From positions 1 through 38,569 of the forward strand of contig UQWU01000014.1 of the NCBI GenBank assembly GCA_900544885.1: a DNA stretch of 38,569 nt, read 5' to 3'. The DNA is from an uncultured Phascolarctobacterium sp. (lineage in GTDB: Bacteria; Bacillota; Negativicutes; Acidaminococcales; Acidaminococcaceae). A model generated the notes under the pieces. The model saw only the letters and a program-made list of their open reading frames with translations, ran no database searches and was not told the origin of the DNA. The translations under genes were made by a program, and so were the position numbers. Numbering within the stretch: position 1 is the stretch's first letter; each line of letters opens with the position of its first letter. Below are positions 34,476-38,569 of this stretch, one piece after another.

Positions 34476-35768
34476 TTATTTTTCGTCCAAAACAGGTACG
34501 AAATAAGCATCTATACCGGTAATTTCTCCAGGCTCCAAGCGGACAAATGTTTCAGATGCCTTCCCATTAATTACAAAGCAGGAATAAGTATATTTGCCGT
34601 TAACTGTACCGTTGTCGGCCTCCTGCTCCACGTCAACAGAAGCAATGAATTGTTGATAAATAAGATTGCAATCTTCACAATCATCTTCGGCTTCATAACT
34701 AGCAAGTCCATTAGGTTCTACAATAGCAATGCCAGCACCTTCACGTCCGAAAATCGGCTTTTTAATATAACGCTGACCACGCAGAGCATTGCTATCTAAA
34801 TAGGTAGGTGCTAGATGTTTACCTAGCAAAATTTCTTCTTCTGCATTCCAGAATAAATGGTGTTGGTATAAATACCAAGCCAACGCCAATAACGCTTTAT
34901 TTTGTAAAACAATGGATTTAATCGGATTAACAAAATCAACTTCACCCCAATTAGCCAGCTCCATTAATTTTAATCCCAACGGAAAGCCGTCATCACTTTC
35001 ATCATCCATCAACAACTCTAGTGGATGTAGACGATACAAAATATCTACCTTATCTTCTTTTTTAAAGACATCATTGGGAATATATACACCATTATCTTGG
35101 ACAATCAATTTATCGAGAGAAACAAGACGACAGCTGACGACCATAGGCATATTCTGCTTACGTAGCACCTCACGCACCTTATTAAAAACAAATTTAGCAT
35201 TTGCCCAGTCTTCATCATAGGCTGCATCAGCAGCAAAGGCAATGCGTACTTGTTCGCGATTACAATACTTTTCTTGACGCAGCAACGCCAAAAACGGCTC
35301 AGCAAGCTCCTCACCAGAGGAACGAGCAACTAAATCAAGATTATGCATTTTCGCAAAATAAGCTTCCGCAAGTTTATTAGCATAAAATGTTTCCGGCATC
35401 GCACAAGGAGTATCGGCATTAACCTCCACCAGTTTATATACCCCCTGCAAATCCTTAACAAAATCAAGACGGGTAATATAGCTTACACACTGGGAATTAT
35501 CCTCTTCGATAAAAGGCGTTAACTTATCCGTCATATTAAACAAATCAAAAGGCATCTTAGCAGATTTACTACGCAGCATTTCTACCAATCTACTTAAAGC
35601 TGCTACTAAACCGCTACTAATATCCTGCAGCTCCTGTTTTTTCGCCTCTGACATAATAAGTGCACTTAAAGTAGGATAACGATTTACCCACTCTACATTA
35701 TCGACGTAAGGCATAATCTCTAAATCAATATTATCTAACCAAGTATTAGCTTCTCTATATTTGTACAT
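34476..35768 (-). CDS. Glutathionylspermidine-synthase-like ATP-grasp protein (YgiC/YjfC family)
   Basis: The 430-residue protein looks like the synthetase half of glutathionylspermidine synthase, an ATP-grasp ligase fold. Visible parts are an N-terminal pre-ATP-grasp domain with RLDFVKDLQGVYKLVEVNAD near residue 100 and PCAMPETFYANKL just after. The ATP-grasp nucleotide loop KKPIFGREGAGIAIVE is near 340, and a terminal SCFVINGKASETFVRLEPG strand set is present. The amidase half of the E. coli bifunctional enzyme is absent, as in YgiC and YjfC. The true substrates of these stand-alone proteins are uncertain. It starts 11 bases after the small exported-protein gene; E. coli ygiB-ygiC has the same kind of pairing. 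Confidence 0.88.
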   Translation of the reverse strand: MYKYREANTWLDNIDLEIMPYVDNVEWVNRYPTLSALIMSEAKKQELQDISSGLVAALSRLVEMLRSKSAKMPFDLFNMTDKLTPFIEEDNSQCVSYITRLDFVKDLQGVYKLVEVNADTPCAMPETFYANKLAEAYFAKMHNLDLVARSSGEELAEPFLALLRQEKYCNREQVRIAFAADAAYDEDWANAKFVFNKVREVLRKQNMPMVVSCRLVSLDKLIVQDNGVYIPNDVFKKEDKVDILYRLHPLELLMDDESDDGFPLGLKLMELANWGEVDFVNPIKSIVLQNKALLALAWYLYQHHLFWNAEEEILLGKHLAPTYLDSNALRGQRYIKKPIFGREGAGIAIVEPNGLASYEAEDDCEDCNLIYQQFIASVDVEQEADNGTVNGKYTYSCFVINGKASETFVRLEPGEITGIDAYFVPVLDEK

Positions 35769-35779
35769 AATTCACCTCA

Positions 35780-36169
35780 TTAAGAAACAGCACTGCCATG
35801 GGAGCGGCTCATACCACTGCCGATACCACTTTTACCACTAGAACCCACACTACCGATTTTAGAAGTACGCTCTGTTGGATTAGAGCTTTGTTGTTGTACG
35901 GTATTGCTAGATTTCTCACCACCTGCATCAGGTGCTTGATTCGGAGTGGAATTACCGAAAAAAGAACTACCACCAAAGCCTCCACCGCTCATACGTCCGA
36001 GGAAATACCATGGAAAAAAGCCACTGCTATGATGATTTTCTTGTGCATTGCCGTTATCCCACTCTTCTTCTTTTTCCTCTTTTTCAAGAACATGTATAGT
36101 AGCAGTAGTAAGTAAAACAGCAGCTAAAACACCTGCTAAAAGTATCGTACGTTTTTTATTATTCAGCAT
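35780..36169 (-). CDS. Small exported or membrane-anchored Gly/Ser-rich protein
   Basis: The 129-residue protein opens with an uncleaved anchor or signal peptide (KKRTILLAGVLAAVLLTTAT). An acidic segment follows (LEKEEKEEEWDNG). Then comes FFPWYFLGRMSGGGFGGSSF, and a long Gly/Ser/Asn-rich tail that looks disordered. There is no lipobox cysteine. The location upstream of a YgiC-like ATP-grasp gene recalls YgiB (DUF1190), another exported low-complexity protein paired with YgiC, but I cannot claim homology. The ATG follows AAGGA, and a TATAAT box at 36217-36222 may be its promoter. Confidence 0.8.
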   Translation of the reverse strand: MLNNKKRTILLAGVLAAVLLTTATIHVLEKEEKEEEWDNGNAQENHHSSGFFPWYFLGRMSGGGFGGSSFFGNSTPNQAPDAGGEKSSNTVQQQSSNPTERTSKIGSVGSSGKSGIGSGMSRSHGSAVS

Positions 36170-36386
36170 AATAATCCATCCTTATCTTTATAGAAAAATT
36201 AATACTAATTATATTCATTATAGCATAGCCATAAATATAAACATAGACAAAAAATAAAAGAAATCAAAGCAGAATTGTACTTCTTCTCGATATCCATTTT
36301 TTATATAATATTTTTACTAGCTGTAGAAATACTTAGAAATTCTAGTAAATACAATACGAAAAATAACAAAATATTATAAAAAACTC

Positions 36387-36415
36387 TTGTCAAATAAACT
36401 ATATTCTGTTATAAT
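36387..36415 (+). promoter_or_regulatory. Promoter of the tRNA-Gln/tRNA-Glu unit
   Basis: TTGTCA (36387-36392) and TATAAT (36410-36415) have a 17-base spacer, 24 bases before the first tRNA. The AT-rich stretch 36223-36386 holds nothing else that I can support. Confidence 0.85.
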
Positions 36416-36439
36416 GAATTTTGTTCTAATGAACAATAC

Positions 36440-36513
36440 TCCGGGATGGTGTAATGGTAGCACAAGTGACTCTGGATCATTCGGTCTGGGTTCGAGTCCT
36501 AGTCCCGGAGCCA
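36440..36513 (+). tRNA. tRNA-Gln (anticodon CTG)
   Basis: The cloverleaf is complete: acceptor TCCGGGA/TCCCGGA, D arm GTGT...GCAC, anticodon arm AGTGA-CTCTGGA-TCATT with CTG at positions 34-36, T arm with GGTTCGAGTCC, discriminator G, and an encoded CCA. It reads CAG. Confidence 0.95.
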
Positions 36514-36515
36514 AT

Positions 36516-36590
36516 GGCGCCATGGTCAAGCGGCTAAGACGTCGCCCTCTCAAGGCGAAATCCGGGGTTCGATTCCCCGTGGCGCTACCA
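36516..36590 (+). tRNA. tRNA-Glu (anticodon CTC)
   Basis: Acceptor GGCGCCA pairs with TGGCGCT (one G-U). The D arm is GTC...GAC, the anticodon arm TCGCC-CTCTCAA-GGCGA has CTC at positions 34-36, the T arm is CGGGG-TTCGATT-CCCCG, and A plus an encoded CCA follow. It reads GAG and lies 2 bases after tRNA-Gln. Confidence 0.95.
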
Positions 36591-36598
36591 GAAATTAT

Positions 36599-36627
36599 GC
36601 ACTGAAGTTTGGCTTCAGTGCTTTTTT
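36599..36627 (+). terminator. Terminator of the tRNA unit
   Basis: GCACTGAAG pairs with CTTCAGTGC around 5 bases and is followed by TTTTTT. Confidence 0.92.
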
Positions 36628-36663
36628 ATATATCTTATTTTTTAACCAATATGCATAGTATTT

Positions 36664-36693
36664 AGTGGTCAGCAGTTTGTTGACCACTTTTTT
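36664..36693 (+). terminator. Second plus-strand hairpin terminator
   Basis: AGTGGTCA pairs with TGACCACT around 9 bases and runs into TTTTTT. It may be a back-up for the tRNA terminator; no gene lies between them. Confidence 0.75.
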
Positions 36694-36702
36694 ATTTGCC
36701 AA

Positions 36703-36733
36703 AAAATACTTGCCCATAAAGAGCAAGTATTTT
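36703..36733 (-). terminator. Terminator of the FecC/FecE-type ABC operon
   Basis: AAAATACTTGC pairs with GCAAGTATTTT around 9 bases. Read on the minus strand it ends in a T run, 50 bases past the ATPase stop codon. Confidence 0.82.
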
Positions 36734-36783
36734 AAGATATTCTACTAAAACTAATTGTCCATTTTTATATGCAAATATCTATT

Positions 36784-37548
36784 TTATTTACGCAATAATC
36801 GAACATGCTTATTCCCATCAACAATAGTTATCTTAGTATTTACATTATAAACAGATAAAATATTCTCTTCATTCACAATGCTTGCTGTATCACCATAAGC
36901 AAATATGCTTCCATCCTTCAGCATCAATAATTTATCACAGAACATAGAAGCCAAATTCAAGTCATGAATAATCATGATTATTGTAAGTTCTTCTTTCTTA
37001 GCTAGTTCATCAATCATATTTAGTATAAAAAGTTGATTGTGCAAATCCAAGCTACTAGTTGGCTCATCAAGAATAATAATTTTAGGTTGCTGTGCCAAAG
37101 CTCTAGCTATAAACACTCTTTGACGCTCACCACCACTCATTTCACGGATACTCCGAAAAGCAAATACTTCTAAATCCATTTTTTCCAATAAATCATAAAC
37201 TATTTTTCTATCATTTTCCGAAAAGCTCTGATTAGCATATGGTATCCTGCCCATCATTACTGTATTCAAAACATTAATATCAAAAAAGTTATTATTATAT
37301 TGAGGTACATAAGCAATTAGCTTAGCAATTTCTTTTTGAGTCATAGAATTAATAGATTTACCATCAATAAATATATCTCCACTATCAGGTTCAATAATTC
37401 TATTAATGCATTTTATAAAGGTTGTTTTACCTGCACCATTAATGCCTAATACACCCAATACCTCTCCCTTATTAATTTTAAGACTGATATTTTTTAATAT
37501 CTGTTTATTTTCATTATAGGAAAATGATAAATTATTTATTTCAAGCAT
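36784..37548 (-). CDS. FecE/FepC-type ABC transporter ATP-binding protein
   Basis: The 254-residue ATPase powers uptake of an iron chelate, haem or cobalamin. Walker A is GINGAGKTT (residues 35-43), the Q loop is in AYVPQYNN near 89, the ABC signature is MSGGERQRV near 138, Walker B plus Glu is IIILDEPTSSLD near 157, and the H loop is IIHDLNL near 193. The subfamily (iron-siderophore/B12/haem) is clear; the ligand is not. Its ATG overlaps the stop of the permease gene by one base (TAATG), implying translational coupling. The substrate-binding protein must lie outside the window or elsewhere. Confidence 0.95.
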   Translation of the reverse strand: MLEINNLSFSYNENKQILKNISLKINKGEVLGVLGINGAGKTTFIKCINRIIEPDSGDIFIDGKSINSMTQKEIAKLIAYVPQYNNNFFDINVLNTVMMGRIPYANQSFSENDRKIVYDLLEKMDLEVFAFRSIREMSGGERQRVFIARALAQQPKIIILDEPTSSLDLHNQLFILNMIDELAKKEELTIIMIIHDLNLASMFCDKLLMLKDGSIFAYGDTASIVNEENILSVYNVNTKITIVDGNKHVRLLRK

Positions 37549-38569
37549 TATAGTCCACTCTTTCTATTTTGAAGAATTAAGTTAATAAAAACAGGTACAC
37601 CAACAAAAGAAACCACTATACCAACAGGTATATCAACAGGATAAAGCATAAATTTACCCAATACATCAGAAATAAGTAACAATATAGCACCCACACAAGC
37701 TGTCATCGGTAAAAGGAAGCTATGATCATTACCTACTAGTAATCTTGCTATATGAGGTGCAATAAGCCCCACAAAACCAATTACACCTGTAAAACTTATA
37801 ATTGTTGCTGTCAAAACCACAGCTATGAGCATGGTTTCACCACGTAAACGTTCAGGATTAAGGCCTAAACTTTTAACTAATTCATCATCTCCTGATGCCA
37901 TTGCGTTCCACTTAATCATATATCGAGATACCAATACACAGCCGATAATCATCACTATTCCTATTACAGTAACAGCATGCCAATTAGCTCTATTAAATGT
38001 TCCAAAAGTCCATTGAACTACTGCCGCTAATTTATTTTCTTTAGCAAAAAACTGTAATGATGCTGTCATCGCAGCAAAAAAATAATTAAGTGCGATACCA
38101 ACTAAAATAATAGAGTTAGCAGTAACACCTATCCTATTTACTACCATAAATACAACTGCAAGCCCCGCCATAGAAGATATAAAAGCACTGCCTATGATAA
38201 GAAAATCATTAAAAAATATAGTATCATTGCCAAAAACTATGCAAAGAGAAGCACCAAAAGCAGCTGATGATGAAACACCTAATGTAAATGGACTCACTAA
38301 AAAATTACGCGTTACAGACTGCATCATTAATCCAGAAACAGCTAAACCTATTCCGGCTAATATTGCTAAACATATGCGAGGTAATCTCAAAAGCACTAAA
38401 ACCTTATCGGTTGAAGCATTTTCACCACAAAAAGGAGTACCCAAACAATAATTTATAACTGCTTTAAGAGCATCAAGCAAACTACTACTAGTAGCATATG
38501 TAAGAGAACATAAAGCAATAATCATTACCAACATTAAGGTTGCTAAAATAATAAATATTTTTTTATTAT
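37548..38569 (-). CDS. FecCD-type ABC transporter permease (5' end beyond window)
   Basis: This is a polytopic inner-membrane permease of the FecCD/BtuC family. Family segments include LRLPRICLAILAGIGLAVSG near the start, and TGVIGFVGLIAPHIARLLVG plus PVDIPVGIVVSFVGVPVFIN near the end. Although an ATG exists at 38534, the frame stays open to the window edge and encodes NKKIFIILATL just before it. That looks like the positively charged start of the first helix, so the true start is probably outside. It is coupled to the ATPase gene. It likely imports an iron complex, haem or corrinoid; nothing here tells which. Confidence 0.93.
   Translation of the reverse strand, partial: NKKIFIILATLMLVMIIALCSLTYATSSSLLDALKAVINYCLGTPFCGENASTDKVLVLLRLPRICLAILAGIGLAVSGLMMQSVTRNFLVSPFTLGVSSSAAFGASLCIVFGNDTIFFNDFLIIGSAFISSMAGLAVVFMVVNRIGVTANSIILVGIALNYFFAAMTASLQFFAKENKLAAVVQWTFGTFNRANWHAVTVIGIVMIIGCVLVSRYMIKWNAMASGDDELVKSLGLNPERLRGETMLIAVVLTATIISFTGVIGFVGLIAPHIARLLVGNDHSFLLPMTACVGAILLLISDVLGKFMLYPVDIPVGIVVSFVGVPVFINLILQNRKSGL

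Noticed and set aside
36387..36605. A 72-codon plus-strand frame over the tRNA genes
   Set aside because: It coincides with two complete tRNA cloverleaves and their promoter.

Overview
The window looks like chromosomal housekeeping DNA from an anaerobic Bacillota (Firmicutes) bacterium. The evidence is low GC, T-box riboswitches, strong TTGACA/TATAAT promoters, GGAGG ribosome binding sites, DivIVA and SepF, an rpsU-yqeY pair and FloA/NfeD. The mix of AbgT, AGCS and NSS transporters with a polyphosphate:AMP phosphotransferase suggests a gut Negativicutes (for example a Phascolarctobacterium/Acidaminococcus relative). That placement is an inference; no rRNA or other decisive marker is present. 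Most genes lie on the minus strand.

Layout from left to right. (1) 144-7866, minus strand: yggS-sepF-proC-ylmH-divIVA-phosphatase, the classical division cluster, followed by ileS under its own isoleucine T-box. (2) 8102-9651: an AGCS sodium/amino-acid symporter as a single-gene unit. (3) 9961-16292, minus: nfeD-floA-unknown membrane protein-polyphosphate:AMP phosphotransferase-B12/radical SAM protein-pgeF, tightly packed. (4) 16454-20796, minus: rpsU-yqeY, a HIT protein, and prmA-rsmE-mtaB (translation and RNA/protein methylation). (5) 20889-22273, plus: threonine dehydratase with an ACT domain. It is followed by a non-coding stretch that resembles a dispersed repeat. (6) 22599-25655, minus: AbgT-type transporter and peptidase T. 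(7) 25717-26375: a gene-poor stretch with a tryptophan T-box whose downstream gene is only a broken N-terminal stub of trpB. (8) 26421-30566: a small unknown protein, a SIMPL-domain exported protein, an NSS-type sodium symporter and trpS. (9) 30582-34468, minus: pheS-pheT under a phenylalanine T-box. (10) 34476-36169, minus: a glutathionylspermidine-synthase-like ATP-grasp enzyme and a small exported Gly/Ser-rich protein. (11) 36387-36627, plus: tRNA-Gln(CTG) and tRNA-Glu(CTC). (12) 36703-38569, minus: FecC/FecE-type ABC importer genes, cut by the right edge.

The most notable item is the orphan tryptophan T-box. Promoter, UGG specifier, T-box sequence and ribosome binding site are all still legible. 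The trpB reading frame has a nonsense codon at codon 12 and ends after about 50 codons at a perfect 12-bp inverted repeat. With an NSS symporter and trpS within 4 kb, this suggests an organism that lost a tryptophan operon at this site and may rely on uptake. I did not find a clearly new multi-gene system. The other items worth a second look are the unknown FloA-operon protein, the ATP-grasp/exported-protein pair, and the intergenic repeat at 22.3-22.6 kb.
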